A stretch of DNA of 64,000 bases from Endozoicomonas sp. 8E (lineage in GTDB: Bacteria; Pseudomonadota; Gammaproteobacteria; Pseudomonadales; Endozoicomonadaceae). Below, one piece after another: positions 27,231 through 38,036 of this stretch; the first letter of the stretch is position 1; every line of letters starts with the position of its first letter. The notes under the pieces were generated by a model. The model was not told where the DNA came from. It did not search any database and saw only the letters and a list, made by a program, of their open reading frames with translations. The stretch covers positions 5,348,501 through 5,412,500 of the forward strand of contig NZ_CP120717.1 of NCBI RefSeq assembly GCF_032883915.1. Reading direction: 5' to 3'. Both the position numbers and the translations under genes were made by a program.

Positions 27231-28329
27231 ATGTTTGCCCCTTTGAAAAGAAATTCCAGCATTGACGATTCACTCTCACATACACTTAAGCAAGCCCGAT
27301 CAGAGGAAGCGCCAAGGGGTATAACTGCAGGTAGGGACGTCACTGTATATGACAAAAATGAATCTTTATTCCTCAGTTTGCCCCACATACCAACATTGAT
27401 GATTATTAGCCATTTAAATTTTCGAGGGGTTACCGGTTTAGCAAAGGTATGCAAACATTTTCAGACATTTTATAAAACAAAAAGACTGTGGAAAGAGCTT
27501 GGTATCGCCGGTTTCCTTCACCACACCAATATCAACTCACTACCATCGCTACGACAAAAAAAGATGCGGAAAAACTCCGTCATTGACTGCAGCCGTCCGC
27601 ATATGAGTGCACCATCGAGTCACTTATAGAACAAAGAAATGAGACTCATTTTCCTGCCGACCTTCTTTTCACCAACAGTAAACTGATGTCTCAATGTGAA
27701 AAGTTTGAGTTAGTGGAAAAAATCAAACTTAGCCCTGATTATAAAATCACCACAGCCATCTTCAGCGCCGATGGTTGCCATGTATTGACGATCGCCAACA
27801 AAGACAAAGAGGCTCAAATTTATGGTCTCGGGGGCGATGAGTCCTGGGTCAAAAAAGCCACTATTCGGCGCAAGTCGAGGATCCTGTCAGCCACCATCAG
27901 CAGCGATGGCCGACATGTGTTGACCATCAATGCATCTCATCAGCTGAGAATCACTGAACTACAGAGGAAAGGATTGATTACATGTGCCTGAAGGACATTG
28001 CACGCACCATGGGTGGACATAAGAACGTCTGCCGGAATGGGCAAAAAATCCGGGTCTCACCTTAATGGCTGTAAAGTCGGGTTATGCGTGAACCCAGGCT
28101 GGATTGTACGACAGTTAGTATTGATCACTTTGACAATGGCCGTTCCCCGAACAGTCACAACCTTCACTCGGGCAGACACAAAGAACATTTCCTATTACGT
28201 AATATGCAACTTTCAACAATAAGCATTTACGTTGACTCCAAGAAGTGGAACACTAACATTATACTCTGTAGTTATTTATCCTATAACTGCCGTTTAGATG
28301 GATGTACGGAAAGATCTTCGGGACTGTAG
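27231..28329 (+). pseudogene. Broken F-box plus WD40-repeat gene
   Basis: From ATG 27231 the first frame encodes a polar N-terminus and, at residues ~45-92, an F-box: LFLSLPHIPTLMIISHLNFR, VTGLAKVCKHFQTFYKTKRLW. The frame is lost near an A7 run at 27553 and a stop occurs at 27629. The protein continues in another frame (TIESLIEQRNETHFPADLLF) into WD40-like repeats: TTAIFSADGCHVLTIANKDKEAQIYGL and SATISSDGRHVLTINASHQLRITEL, ending at 27991. Faint scrambled pieces follow to ~28329. In eukaryotes F-box/WD40 proteins are substrate receptors of SCF ubiquitin ligases, and bacterial versions are typical of intracellular symbionts and pathogens. This copy is not functional. Confidence 0.75.
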
Positions 28330-28398
28330 CCACAAATTGAAATGCATTAGCCAATCAGTGCCTATAGTCTAAGAATAATTTAAACAAAGATACTTTCG

Positions 28399-29562
28399 AT
28401 GAGCTACCTGACATTCAACTTCAATCTGGGTGAAACCAATGATCTGCTGAGAGAGCAGGTCAGACAGTTTTGCGATCATGAAATTGCTCCGCTTGCACAG
28501 GAAATCGACAGGAGCAACCAGTTCCCCATGAACCTCTGGCAGAAGCTCGGAGAGATGGGTTTGCTCGGTATAACAGCAGAAGAAGAGTTTGGCGGTTCTG
28601 GCATGGGTTATCTCGCGCATGTCATCGCTATGGAAGAGATCAGCCGCGCTTCCGCCTCCGTTGCGCTCAGTTATGGCGCACACTCTAATCTGTGCGTAAA
28701 TCAGATCAGTTGCAACGGCAACATAGAACAAAAACAGAAATACCTTCCCAAGTTGATTAGTGGTGAACACATCGGTGCTCTGGCCATGAGCGAACCCAAC
28801 GCAGGGTCTGATGTTATCAGTATGAAACTGAAAGCCGAAAAAAAAGGCGACAGATATATTCTGAATGGCAATAAAATGTGGATCACCAATGGCCCTGATG
28901 CCCACACCTACGTCATTTATGCCAAAACCGAACCCGGAAAAGGCTCCCGGGGAATCACCGCATTCATCGTTGAACGAGACGCCAGGGGTTTCTCTCGCGC
29001 ACAAAAGCTGGACAAACTGGGTATGAGAGGCTCGAACACCTGTGAGCTGGTGTTTGAAGATTGCGAAGTGCCTGCAGAAAATGTACTGGGCAACGTCAAT
29101 GAAGGGGTAGCTGTACTCATGAGTGGTCTGGACTATGAAAGGGTCGTTCTGTCCGGTGGCCCGACCGGCATTATGCAAGCCTGCATGGATATCGTGATCC
29201 CCTACATCCACGATCGTAAACAGTTTGGCAAATCCATTGGTGAATTTCAGCTGATTCAGGGCAAAGTGGCTGACATGTATAGCCAGATGAATGCCAGTAA
29301 AGCTTACCTTTATGCGGTTGCGTCAGCCTGTGATCGTGGTGAAAGTACCCGCAAAGACGCAGCCGGTGTCATTCTTTATTGTGCAGAGCGCGCTACTCAG
29401 ATGGCACTGGAGGCCATTCAGATTCTGGGAGGCAATGGCTACATCAATGAATACCCGACAGGTCGCCTGCTCAGAGACGCCAAACTCTATGAGATAGGTG
29501 CCGGTACATCAGAAATCCGTCGTATGCTGATTGGCAGGGAGCTGTTCCAGGAGTCTTGCTAA
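28399..29562 (+). CDS. liuA: Isovaleryl-CoA dehydrogenase
   Basis: This 387-aa FAD flavoprotein of the acyl-CoA dehydrogenase family oxidises isovaleryl-CoA to 3-methylcrotonyl-CoA in leucine breakdown. Visible signatures are [48 protein letters not shown], and [17 protein letters not shown] with the Glu at the position of the catalytic base of isovaleryl-CoA dehydrogenases. [35 protein letters not shown] closes the protein. It is the first gene of a six-gene plus-strand operon (liuABCDE-aacS). No strong ribosome site precedes the ATG. Confidence 0.95.
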   Translation: MSYLTFNFNLGETNDLLREQVRQFCDHEIAPLAQEIDRSNQFPMNLWQKLGEMGLLGITAEEEFGGSGMGYLAHVIAMEEISRASASVALSYGAHSNLCVNQISCNGNIEQKQKYLPKLISGEHIGALAMSEPNAGSDVISMKLKAEKKGDRYILNGNKMWITNGPDAHTYVIYAKTEPGKGSRGITAFIVERDARGFSRAQKLDKLGMRGSNTCELVFEDCEVPAENVLGNVNEGVAVLMSGLDYERVVLSGGPTGIMQACMDIVIPYIHDRKQFGKSIGEFQLIQGKVADMYSQMNASKAYLYAVASACDRGESTRKDAAGVILYCAERATQMALEAIQILGGNGYINEYPTGRLLRDAKLYEIGAGTSEIRRMLIGRELFQESC

Positions 29563-29722
29563 CAGCGACAGGCAGTATTGCCTTCTTCAGGGAGCCATGC
29601 TGCCATAACAATAATAAAGTTCCCAAACAGCCATGGCCTTGGCATGCTGGATGTGATCTGACCCCTATCCCAACGCTGCAAGACTATGTGCAAACGAAAC
29701 GGCTCCATCAGAGGCGATCAAT

Positions 29723-31330
29723 ATGCCCGTACTATCTTCAAAAGTGGCACCCGATAGTCCCGAATTCCACAAGAACCGGCGACATATGCAGGCCCTGGTA
29801 GACCAGATCAATACTCGCTTTGAGACCATTGCCCGGGGCGGCAGTCAAAGATCCAGAGACAACCATACTGCCCGAGGCAAACTGTTAGCCCGGGATCGTA
29901 TTGCCCAGTTACTTGATCCCAACTCGCCCTTTCTTGAAGTAGGCCGTTTTGCCGCCACAGACATCTATGATAATGACGCTCCCTGCGCCGGTGTGGTAGC
30001 AGGTATAGGTTTTGTTGCTGGCATTGAATGTATGATCCTGGCCAACGATGCCACTGTAAAAGGCGGCAGCTACTTCCCGCTTACGGTAAAAAAGCACCTG
30101 CGCGCCCAAACCATAGCTGAACAAAATCATCTTCCCTGCATTTACCTGGTGGATTCCGGAGGGGCCAACCTTCCCTATCAGGATGAAGTATTTCCAGACA
30201 GAGAACACTTCGGTCGCATCTTCTTTAACCAGGCCAATATGTCTGCCAAAGGAATCCCCCAGATTGCAGCGGTTATGGGCTCCTGTACAGCAGGGGGAGC
30301 CTATGTACCGGCTATGGCAGACGAAACCATTATCGTCAGAAATCAGGGCACCATTTTTCTGGCAGGACCACCACTGGTCAAAGCCGCTACCGGTGAAGAG
30401 GTCACGGCAGAAGAACTGGGTGGAGCCAGAGTTCATTGTGAACAATCCGGGGTGGCTGATCACATGGCGGAAAATGATGCCCATGCCCTTGAACTTGTAA
30501 GACACGCCATTGGCAGACTAAACAAAAAGAAAAACCACTCTGTTTCTTTAGAAAAGCCTGTTCCTCCAGTCTATGACCCCGGCGAGCTCTATGGTCTGAT
30601 CCCTTCTGATCTGAAACAAAATTATGACGTTCGAGAAGTCATTGCCCGAATCGTCGATGGCTCCGAATTTGATGAATTCAAGGCCCGCTATGGCAACACC
30701 CTGGTCTGCGGCTTCGCCAGAATTCATGGTCACCCGGTCGGTATTCTGGCTAACAACGGTGTGCTTTTCTCAGAATCAGCCCAAAAAGGCGCGCACTTTA
30801 TTGAATTATGCTGCCAACGACGTATACCTTTGATTTTCCTGCAAAACATCACAGGCTTTATGGTGGGTTCAAAATATGAAGCTGGGGGTATAGCCAAAGA
30901 CGGCGCCAAAATGGTGAATGCGGTGGCCTGTGCAACGGTGCCCAAGCTCACCGTCATCATTGGTGGTAGTTTTGGTGCTGGCAACTACGGCATGTGCGGC
31001 CGGGCTTATGATCCAAGATTTCTATGGACCTGGCCCAATGCAAGAATCTCGGTCATGGGCGGTGAACAGGCCGCCGAGGTTCTGGCCCAGGTTAAAAAAG
31101 ATAGCCTGGCCCGAAAGGGAGAAACCCTTTCTGCTGACGAAGAGGCCGCCATAAAAACACCGGTCATCGAAACCTATGACCACAAGGGCAACCCGATTTA
31201 TGCCAGTGCCCGGCTCTGGGACGACGGCATTATTGACCCCGTCAATACCCGTGACATTCTGGGACAGAGCCTTTCTGCAACCCTCAATGCGCCCATTGAT
31301 GAGACTCGCTTCGGCGTTTTCAGAATGTGA
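29723..31330 (+). CDS. liuB: Methylcrotonyl-CoA carboxylase, carboxyltransferase (beta) subunit
   Basis: This 535-aa carboxyltransferase moves CO2 from biotin to 3-methylcrotonyl-CoA. It has the two crotonase-like halves of the family: [41 protein letters not shown], and [19 protein letters not shown] in the first; [47 protein letters not shown] and [20 protein letters not shown] in the second. The length equals the family norm. The start ATG has GAGG eight bases upstream. It works with the biotinylated alpha subunit encoded at 32130-34181. Confidence 0.95.
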   Translation: MPVLSSKVAPDSPEFHKNRRHMQALVDQINTRFETIARGGSQRSRDNHTARGKLLARDRIAQLLDPNSPFLEVGRFAATDIYDNDAPCAGVVAGIGFVAGIECMILANDATVKGGSYFPLTVKKHLRAQTIAEQNHLPCIYLVDSGGANLPYQDEVFPDREHFGRIFFNQANMSAKGIPQIAAVMGSCTAGGAYVPAMADETIIVRNQGTIFLAGPPLVKAATGEEVTAEELGGARVHCEQSGVADHMAENDAHALELVRHAIGRLNKKKNHSVSLEKPVPPVYDPGELYGLIPSDLKQNYDVREVIARIVDGSEFDEFKARYGNTLVCGFARIHGHPVGILANNGVLFSESAQKGAHFIELCCQRRIPLIFLQNITGFMVGSKYEAGGIAKDGAKMVNAVACATVPKLTVIIGGSFGAGNYGMCGRAYDPRFLWTWPNARISVMGGEQAAEVLAQVKKDSLARKGETLSADEEAAIKTPVIETYDHKGNPIYASARLWDDGIIDPVNTRDILGQSLSATLNAPIDETRFGVFRM

Positions 31331-31347
31331 GGCAGGGAAGTAATACC

Positions 31348-32133
31348 ATGAGCAACTCTCTTATTATCGAAACCAGCGACAATGGTGTTGCCACCATTAC
31401 CATGAATCGTCCGGAAGTGGGTAATGCCTTTAATGCCGAACTGATCAGCGAACTGATTGATGCCCTGAAACAGCTGTCTGGCGAAGAGACTCGACTCCTG
31501 CAACTGAGGGGCTCCGGTAAACATTTTTCTGCCGGAGGTGACCTTAACTGGATGAAGAACGCCATTCATCTGAGTGAGCAGGAAAACTACGACGACGCAC
31601 GTACACTATCGGAGCTGCTCTACACCCTGAATCACTTTCCTGCCCCCACCATGGCAGTGGTTCAGGGCGCTGCATTTGGTGGTGCCGTAGGATTGATTTG
31701 TGCCTGTGATATCGCAGTTGGTGCTGACAACACCCGATTCAGCCTGAGTGAGGTCAGGATTGGCCTGATTCCAGCCGTCATCAGCGCATACGTTGTCCAG
31801 GCCATTGGCACCCGTCAAGCCCGTCGTTACTTCCTCAGTGCGGAAGTCTTTTCCGGAGAAAAAGCGCTTGAACTGGAATTGCTGCATGAACTGGTGCCTG
31901 AATCAGAACTTGACACAAAAGCCGATGACCTGACCCAACAGCTTATGGGGAATGCTCCAGCAGCGACCCGATTGGCAAAAAGCATGCTGCACAGAGTTCA
32001 TAACAAACCCATTGATGATGAATTTGTTGAACTGGCTTGCCGGGAGATAGCCCGGATCAGAGTCTCTCCGGAAGGTCAGGAAGGTCTGGCATCATTCCTT
32101 GAAAAACGCAAACCTTCATGGAGACAGCCATGA
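31348..32133 (+). CDS. liuC: Methylglutaconyl-CoA hydratase
   Basis: This enoyl-CoA hydratase family enzyme of ~261 aa follows liuB after 17 bases. The ATG at 31348 is preferred over an in-frame GTG at 31327, because AGGGAAG stands just upstream of it. GSGKHFSAGGDLNWMKNA provides the first oxyanion hole and VVQGAAFGGAVGLICACDIAVG the second. The conserved LSEVRIGLIPAVIS carries the active-site Glu. Placement between the carboxylase subunits gives the substrate: 3-methylglutaconyl-CoA hydrated to HMG-CoA. Confidence 0.92.
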   Translation: MSNSLIIETSDNGVATITMNRPEVGNAFNAELISELIDALKQLSGEETRLLQLRGSGKHFSAGGDLNWMKNAIHLSEQENYDDARTLSELLYTLNHFPAPTMAVVQGAAFGGAVGLICACDIAVGADNTRFSLSEVRIGLIPAVISAYVVQAIGTRQARRYFLSAEVFSGEKALELELLHELVPESELDTKADDLTQQLMGNAPAATRLAKSMLHRVHNKPIDDEFVELACREIARIRVSPEGQEGLASFLEKRKPSWRQP

Positions 32134-34181
32134 GCAAGAATACAGCCATGAACTCGAACAGCAGTCTCCAGAATGTAAAGCATTTCCATAAAATCCTCAT
32201 TGCCAACCGGGGTGAAATCGCCTGCAGGGTAATAAGAACCGCCAGAAAACTGGGAATCAGAACAGTCGCAGTCTACTCTGATGCGGATTATCAGGCCCTT
32301 CACAAAACCCTGGCCGATGAGGCTTATTATATTGGCCCTTCACCTGCACAAAAAAGCTACCTGTGCAGCGACAAACTGATTGAAGTAGCAAAACAATCCG
32401 GTGCTCAGGCAGTGCATCCTGGCTATGGGTTTCTGTCTGAGAATGCCGACTTTGCCCTCGCCTGTCATGACGCCGGTATTCACTTCATTGGACCCGGACA
32501 CGAAGCCATCAAAGCAATGGGTTCAAAAAGTGAAGCCAAAACCCTGATGGAAAAAGCCGGTGTTCCTATTTGTCCCGGTTACCACGGTTCCGATCAATCT
32601 GATGAAACCCTGATCCTGGAGGCAGAGCGCATCGGTTACCCCCTGATGGTCAAAGCCGCACTGGGTGGCGGCGGCAAGGGCATGAGAATTATTGAGCATT
32701 ACGACCAGTTACAGGAAGGCCTTCAGTCGGCCCGAAGAGAGGCCCTGAAAAGTTTTGGCGATGACCACTTACTTCTGGAGTCGTATATCACCCAACCTCG
32801 CCATGTAGAAGTTCAGATCTTTTTCGATCATAACAATGAAGGTGTTTATCTCTTCGACCGTGACTGCTCCTTGCAGCGACGTCATCAGAAAGTCATCGAA
32901 GAAGCCCCCGCTCCTGACCTTTCCGGCTCCATGCGAAAAAGTATGGGAGAGGCTGCAGTCTCAGCGGGTAGGGCCATACAATATCGCGGAGCCGGTACAG
33001 TTGAGTTCCTGGTTGATGGTCAACGTTTCTATTTTATGGAAATGAATACACGACTTCAGGTCGAGCACCCGGTCACTGAGGCTATTACCGGACAGGATCT
33101 GGTTGAATGGCAACTGGCTATTGCCGCAGGTGCATCTTTACCCCTGACCCAGGATCAGCTGCAATGTCATGGTCATGCCCTTGAAGCTCGAATTTATGCC
33201 GAAAGCCCCGATCATGACTTTTTACCTTCTTCAGGGAAAATCATGGGCTTGCAATGGCCTCAGGAAGTGGATCACATCCGCATCGATACCGGTGTACAAC
33301 AAGGCGATCATATCTCCAGCCACTATGACCCGATGCTGGCAAAACTGGTAGTCTGGGCCGAAGATCGTGAATCTGCTATTGATAAAATGTCCCGGGCTTT
33401 GTCTGACTATCAACAGGCTGGCTTGAGTGATAACCGTGATTTTTTGCTACATATGGTCACTGAGCCCGCTTTCAGAAAAGCTGGATTATCCACACATTTT
33501 ATTGATCAACATCCACCTCAGACAGAGCTGGATCATGATCAACTAAGAATGTCGTTGATTGCAGGAGCCCTTTATCAATTCCATCAATCTCAATACGAGG
33601 GGTCGTTACCGGCTGCTTCAGCACCGTCTCAAAAGACTCTTTTTCTGAACCAACAACCCTACCTGATTTCACTGGAGAAAGTGTCTGAGGGATTCAAGGT
33701 GAGTCTGCCTGATGGCTATTGTCAGGCTGATATTCACTGGTATGAGGCAGAGTCAGGTTGTTTGTCGGGACAACTGTTGGTTGGCGATCACACAGAGTTC
33801 TCTTCAACACAATTAAAATTACAATGTCGTATGTTTTCCCTACCAGAAGCCAGACTGAAAATATTCTTCCCTGACTTCAGTGTCGAGCTGTGTCTTTCAG
33901 GACAATGTCTGACTGCTCACGATGGCTCTGAAGCCATGTCGGCGCCCATGAACGGAACCGTCAGCTCTGTCATGGTCTCAGAGGGACAGCAGGTCAATGC
34001 CGGAGCCCCTTTACTGGTTATGGAAGCCATGAAAATGGAGCATACCATCCACGCTCCCTGTGACGGAATGATTGAATCGATCTTTTACAAGGAAGGCGAA
34101 AGAGTGGACGCTGGTTCGTCACTCATGAGTTTTCAGGAAGCTTTGAGCAAAGGTACAAAGGAAAACGAAAATGCTGCCTGA
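32130..34181 (+). CDS. liuD: Methylcrotonyl-CoA carboxylase, biotin-bearing (alpha) subunit
   Basis: This is a ~683-aa biotin carboxylase. The domains are the N-terminal fold (HKILIANRGEIACRVIRTARKLGI), the ATP-grasp (MVKAALGGGGKGMRI, YITQPRHVEVQIF, RDCSLQRRHQKVIEEAPAP, FYFMEMNTRLQVEHPVTEAITG), a less conserved linker, and a C-terminal biotinyl domain with EAMKMEHTI, whose Lys carries biotin. The ATG at 32130 overlaps the liuC stop as ATGA and has GGAGA upstream; the ATG at 32118 is an alternative. It shares coupled translation with liuC and liuE. Confidence 0.94.
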   Translation: MSKNTAMNSNSSLQNVKHFHKILIANRGEIACRVIRTARKLGIRTVAVYSDADYQALHKTLADEAYYIGPSPAQKSYLCSDKLIEVAKQSGAQAVHPGYGFLSENADFALACHDAGIHFIGPGHEAIKAMGSKSEAKTLMEKAGVPICPGYHGSDQSDETLILEAERIGYPLMVKAALGGGGKGMRIIEHYDQLQEGLQSARREALKSFGDDHLLLESYITQPRHVEVQIFFDHNNEGVYLFDRDCSLQRRHQKVIEEAPAPDLSGSMRKSMGEAAVSAGRAIQYRGAGTVEFLVDGQRFYFMEMNTRLQVEHPVTEAITGQDLVEWQLAIAAGASLPLTQDQLQCHGHALEARIYAESPDHDFLPSSGKIMGLQWPQEVDHIRIDTGVQQGDHISSHYDPMLAKLVVWAEDRESAIDKMSRALSDYQQAGLSDNRDFLLHMVTEPAFRKAGLSTHFIDQHPPQTELDHDQLRMSLIAGALYQFHQSQYEGSLPAASAPSQKTLFLNQQPYLISLEKVSEGFKVSLPDGYCQADIHWYEAESGCLSGQLLVGDHTEFSSTQLKLQCRMFSLPEARLKIFFPDFSVELCLSGQCLTAHDGSEAMSAPMNGTVSSVMVSEGQQVNAGAPLLVMEAMKMEHTIHAPCDGMIESIFYKEGERVDAGSSLMSFQEALSKGTKENENAA

Positions 34182-35064
34182 ATCTGTCCGCATTGTTGAA
34201 GTTGGAGCCCGTGACGGGCTTCAGAATCTACCAACGCCAGCGTCTTCGGAAACCCGAGTGGAGCTTGTCAACTTACTGTCTCAGTCCGGTCTTCAGCACA
34301 TTGAAACCGGCAGTTTCGTTTCCTCCGACTATGTTCCCCAGATGGCGGGCTCGGATCAGGTATTCAAGACCATTAAGCGACAAAGTGACGTTGTTTACAC
34401 GGCTTTGACCCCCAACCTCAGGGGGATGGAAGATGCCCTGAAAGCAGGAGCGGACGAGGCTGCAGTGTTTGCCTCAGCTTCCGAAGGTTTCAGTCAGAAA
34501 AACATCAACTGCTCCATTGCCGAGAGCCTTAAACGTTTTGAACCGGTTATGGAGTTGGCCAAACAGAATAGTATGCCTGTCAGAGGCTATGTTTCCTGCA
34601 TTATCAGTTGCCCTTATGATGGTGCAACCACACCTCGGCAAGTGGCTGAAGTGACTAAAGCGCTCTATCAAATGGGATGCTACGAAGTATCCCTTGGAGA
34701 TACCGTAGGTACAGGAACGCCTCTTCGGGTTAAAAGAGTTCTGGAAGCCTGTTGCCGTGAAGTGTCTATCAGACACCTTGCTGCTCACTATCACAATACC
34801 TATGGACAGGCATTGGCCAATATTTACGCATCTCTTGAGGAAGGTCTGGCGGTAGTGGATTCAGCGGTTGCAGGTCTGGGTGGCTGCCCCTACGCACCGG
34901 GAGCCTCTGGCAATGTAGCGACTGAAGATGTGCTCTATCTAATGGAAGGTCTGAACATCACAACCGGCGTGCAAATGAACAAGCTTTTGGAGGCAGCTAA
35001 CTTCATCTGTCATCAATTGGGTATTCGTTCTCACTCGAACACTGGACTGGCTTTAAATAAATAA
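34171..35064 (+). CDS. liuE: Hydroxymethylglutaryl-CoA lyase
   Basis: This 297-aa TIM-barrel lyase cleaves HMG-CoA to acetoacetate and acetyl-CoA, the last step of leucine degradation. Signatures are VEVGARDGLQNL (metal-binding Asp), GYVSCIISCPYDG, EVSLGDTVGTGTP, LAAHYHNTYGQALANI with the metal-binding His pair, and GLGGCPYAPGASGNVATEDV with the catalytic Cys. It overlaps the end of liuD by 11 bases, with AAGGA ahead of the ATG. Confidence 0.95.
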   Translation: MLPESVRIVEVGARDGLQNLPTPASSETRVELVNLLSQSGLQHIETGSFVSSDYVPQMAGSDQVFKTIKRQSDVVYTALTPNLRGMEDALKAGADEAAVFASASEGFSQKNINCSIAESLKRFEPVMELAKQNSMPVRGYVSCIISCPYDGATTPRQVAEVTKALYQMGCYEVSLGDTVGTGTPLRVKRVLEACCREVSIRHLAAHYHNTYGQALANIYASLEEGLAVVDSAVAGLGGCPYAPGASGNVATEDVLYLMEGLNITTGVQMNKLLEAANFICHQLGIRSHSNTGLALNK

Positions 35065-35077
35065 AACAGGATCGCAT

Positions 35078-37036
35078 ATGACGCAGCTCTGGACACCTGA
35101 CGAGAGCCGGATTCAATCATCAAATCTTCATACATTCATTCAGTCTGTCAATGAAAGTAGCGTTCGACAGCTGACTGACTACCACTCCCTCTATGACTGG
35201 AGTGTCAGTGATCGTTATGCTTTCTGGGAAAACCTGGCAAATTTTGTCGATATTCAATTTCACACCCTACCCTCTGCCATCTGCAACCATGATCAAATGC
35301 CAGGGCCAAAATGGTTCCCTGACGCAACTCTAAACTATGCAGAACACATGCTGCGCCATGGCAAGGATGCTGATAGGGCTACAAAAGATGCGCTGATTTT
35401 CAGACGCGAAGACGGCCACCGTACCACCTTGAGTTATGGCGAACTGGCTAAAGCGGTTGCAGCAGCTCAGGCAGGACTGAAAGCGGCAGGGGTCACCAAA
35501 GGAGACAGAGTGGCAGCTTTTATGCCCAACTGCCCTGAAACCCTGATCATGATGCTGGCTACTACCGCCCTGGGAGCTATCTGGTCGTCCTGTTCGCCAG
35601 ACTTTGGTATTCAGGGCGTTCTGGACCGTTTTGGGCAAATCGAACCAAAAGTACTGCTCGGCATCGATGGCTACTTTTATGGTGGCAAGCCGATTCAGTG
35701 CCTGGAAAAGGTTCAATCCCTTCAGACACAAATCCCTTCTATCGAACAAACCGTCATTGTGCCATTCCTGAGCAGTGGTGCCGATATTAGTTTGCGAACC
35801 TCATCGGTCTTATACGACGATTTTATTATTCAAGACATTGATACACCTGAGTTTGTAGCGGTAGACTTTAATCATCCTCTGTTCATAATGTACTCTTCCG
35901 GCACGACCGGAGCCCCAAAGTGCATCGTGCATGGACATGGCGGAACCCTTCTGCAACACCTGAAGGAATTGTCTTTACACACGAATTTAAAACCCGAAGA
36001 CACTATCTTCTACTATTCTACTTGCGGCTGGATGATGTGGAACTGGCTGGCTTCCTCTCTTGCTTTGGGAACCACTGTCGTTCTTTATGATGGCTCACCT
36101 TTCTATCCTGAACCGCGAAGTCTTATAGATATGGCGGAAGAAGAAGGCATCACTGTTTTCGGCACCAGTGCAAAATACATTGCGGCACTGGAAAAGGCCG
36201 GGGTTAAACCCGCTGAATCTCACTCTTTACCAAAGCTGAAGACTATTCTGTCTACGGGCTCTCCTCTGCTTCACGAGAGCTTTGATTACGTGTACCGGCA
36301 CATCAAAAAAGACCTCTGCCTTTCTTCTATTTCTGGTGGCACCGATATCATCTCCTGCTTTGCTTTGGGCTGCCCTACCTTACCGGTTAATAAAGGAGAG
36401 ATTCAGTGCCGCGGACTGGGAATGGACGTTCAGTTCGTCAGCCCTGAAGGCAAGCCCCTGTTGGAGGAGAAAGGTGAACTGACCTGTCAGAGCAGTTTCC
36501 CATCCATGCCCATTGGATTCTGGAATGATCCCGAAAATAAAAACTATCACAAAGCCTATTTTAGCCAGCTCCCTGGTGTTTGGGCCCATGGGGACTTTGG
36601 TGAGCTGACAGAAAATAAGGGGGTGATCATTCACGGTCGGGCAGATGCTGTCCTGAATCCGGGTGGTGTAAGAATCGGGACTGCGGAAATTTACCGACAG
36701 GTTGAAAAGATAGAAGAGGTACTCGAAAGTATTGCCATTGGTCAGGAGTGGAAAGGCGATGTCAGGGTTGTTCTGTTTGTTAAGTTACGAGATGGCACCA
36801 CGCTGAATGACGAGCTCATCAGTAAAATAAAAAAAACTATTCGGGCCAATACAACACCCCGTCATGTACCCGCAGTTGTACTACAGACACCGGATATCCC
36901 CAGAACAATCAGTGGCAAGATTGTTGAGCTGGCCGTCAGGGATGTTGTCCACGACAAACCGGTTGCCAATACCGATGCCCTGGCAAACCCGGAAGCTTTA
37001 GACTACTTCAAGAAACGACCAGAGCTTCAGAAATAG
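35078..37036 (+). CDS. aacS: Acetoacetyl-CoA synthetase
   Basis: This 652-aa adenylating enzyme activates acetoacetate, the product of the preceding lyase, to acetoacetyl-CoA, which thiolase can then split. Visible motifs are the acetyl-CoA-synthetase-type N-terminus (YNWSV-like YDWSVSDRYAFWENLANF), IMYSSGTTGAPKCIVHGHGG (P-loop A3), STCGWMMWNWLASSLALG, FGTSAKYIAAL, the A7-like GDFGELTENKGVIIHGRADAVLNPGGVRIGTAEIYR, and IPRTISGKIVELAVRD with the catalytic Lys. It is the last gene of the operon, 13 bases after liuE and followed by a terminator. Confidence 0.93.
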   Translation: MTQLWTPDESRIQSSNLHTFIQSVNESSVRQLTDYHSLYDWSVSDRYAFWENLANFVDIQFHTLPSAICNHDQMPGPKWFPDATLNYAEHMLRHGKDADRATKDALIFRREDGHRTTLSYGELAKAVAAAQAGLKAAGVTKGDRVAAFMPNCPETLIMMLATTALGAIWSSCSPDFGIQGVLDRFGQIEPKVLLGIDGYFYGGKPIQCLEKVQSLQTQIPSIEQTVIVPFLSSGADISLRTSSVLYDDFIIQDIDTPEFVAVDFNHPLFIMYSSGTTGAPKCIVHGHGGTLLQHLKELSLHTNLKPEDTIFYYSTCGWMMWNWLASSLALGTTVVLYDGSPFYPEPRSLIDMAEEEGITVFGTSAKYIAALEKAGVKPAESHSLPKLKTILSTGSPLLHESFDYVYRHIKKDLCLSSISGGTDIISCFALGCPTLPVNKGEIQCRGLGMDVQFVSPEGKPLLEEKGELTCQSSFPSMPIGFWNDPENKNYHKAYFSQLPGVWAHGDFGELTENKGVIIHGRADAVLNPGGVRIGTAEIYRQVEKIEEVLESIAIGQEWKGDVRVVLFVKLRDGTTLNDELISKIKKTIRANTTPRHVPAVVLQTPDIPRTISGKIVELAVRDVVHDKPVANTDALANPEALDYFKKRPELQK

Positions 37037-37040
37037 AGGG

Positions 37041-37066
37041 CTGCCGCCTTAGAGACGGCAGTTTTT
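37041..37066 (+). terminator. Rho-independent terminator of the liu operon
   Basis: CTGCCG, nine-base loop, CGGCAG, then five T residues, starting five bases after the aacS stop. It also touches the 3' end of the convergent hemerythrin gene. Confidence 0.8.
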
Positions 37067-37650
37067 CACTGTACTTTGGAAACTACCCGGTCAACGGGAG
37101 CGCCCACCACAAACTGGTACAGGTTTTCATAGGATTCCCGGGCGTGGGATCCAAATAGAGGGTCTGAAGTCTCTTTCAGAGACTCGCTCACCTGCTTGAA
37201 GTCTTCTTCCGTCAGAATGTCTTTCATCGCCGGAATCAACACCCTGTTTTCCTTCTTTATATGAGCCCTTTGCAACTCAACGTATTTTTGATAATCCGCC
37301 AGCAGCTGATTGACCGGGATAACCTGATCCATAGCCAGGGCATTGAAGCGCTCTATCAGACTGGTGATTAACTGACGTATTTCTTTATGTTCAGCCTCTA
37401 CTTCTGCCATGACAGCACGCTGGCAAGCATCTGTCAGTCCGGGACGGAGACGGGATAGCAAACGGGATTCCAGTGGATGATGAAAGCAGTCTGGATAATG
37501 ATGCAGGTAATCCAGAGCATCAAGAATCAGCCAGACTCTGGGAGTATGCTCATTGTCATCCTTGTATCCGGATACTTCATGATCCAGACAATCGAGCAGG
37601 CGTAAAAGGTGCTCGTGATCCTTCACAAGTCTATTGATCAGTAACGACAT
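37066..37650 (-). CDS. Hemerythrin HHE-domain protein
   Basis: This 194-aa helical protein has the metal-ligand pattern of cation-binding hemerythrins: LVKDHEHLLRLLD near residues 8-20, LDYLHHYPDCFHHPLESRL at ~47-65 (H-x3-E type), VEAEHKEIRQLI at ~87-98, and ELQRAHIKKENRVLIPAM at ~130-147. Such proteins bind a di-iron centre and sense or scavenge oxygen, nitric oxide or iron. It is monocistronic and convergent with the liu operon. The substrate is not known. Confidence 0.88.
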   Translation of the reverse strand: MSLLINRLVKDHEHLLRLLDCLDHEVSGYKDDNEHTPRVWLILDALDYLHHYPDCFHHPLESRLLSRLRPGLTDACQRAVMAEVEAEHKEIRQLITSLIERFNALAMDQVIPVNQLLADYQKYVELQRAHIKKENRVLIPAMKDILTEEDFKQVSESLKETSDPLFGSHARESYENLYQFVVGAPVDRVVSKVQ

Positions 37651-37942
37651 AGCACTCTTCCTCTCTTGTTCTTCTTGTTATGAAATGCCAGCCCTGCAAG
37701 AAAACTTAACAGGCCTTGAAAGCATTCAGACATTTCTGCCCTGGGCTCCAGAATGGACAGCGCCCTTTTGAGTCAAGGGAATAAAACACTCTCACATCGT
37801 GACAGCTGAAAATATTCTATTTGCAGAATATTTCCAAAAGGTTACTTCATACCTCATTTTGCTATTTTTCAAGTCAGCTTACACAACGATCATTTGAGTA
37901 AGCTCCCAGAGTAACTCTGTTCAGCCAGAATCCAAAAGCCCT

Positions 37943-37963
37943 TGAATCAAAAATATTGATTCA
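37943..37963. promoter_or_regulatory. Inverted repeat upstream of mmsA, candidate operator
   Basis: TGAATCA and TGATTCA form seven-base perfect arms around seven bases, ~195 bases before the mmsA ATG. The form suits a dimeric regulator. Which one is unknown. Confidence 0.4.
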
Positions 37964-38036
37964 GGTCAAAATTCTCAGTCCTGCTTTCTTTACTGGATGA
38001 GTATGCTAATGTCGAAATAAGTCAGTAGCCGTTGAG

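Noticed and set aside
28369-29211. 280-aa minus-strand ORF opposite liuA
   Set aside because: It is a long antisense shadow of a strongly conserved acyl-CoA dehydrogenase.
29909-30505. 198-aa minus-strand ORF opposite liuB
   Set aside because: An antisense shadow caused by codon composition; liuB is unambiguous.
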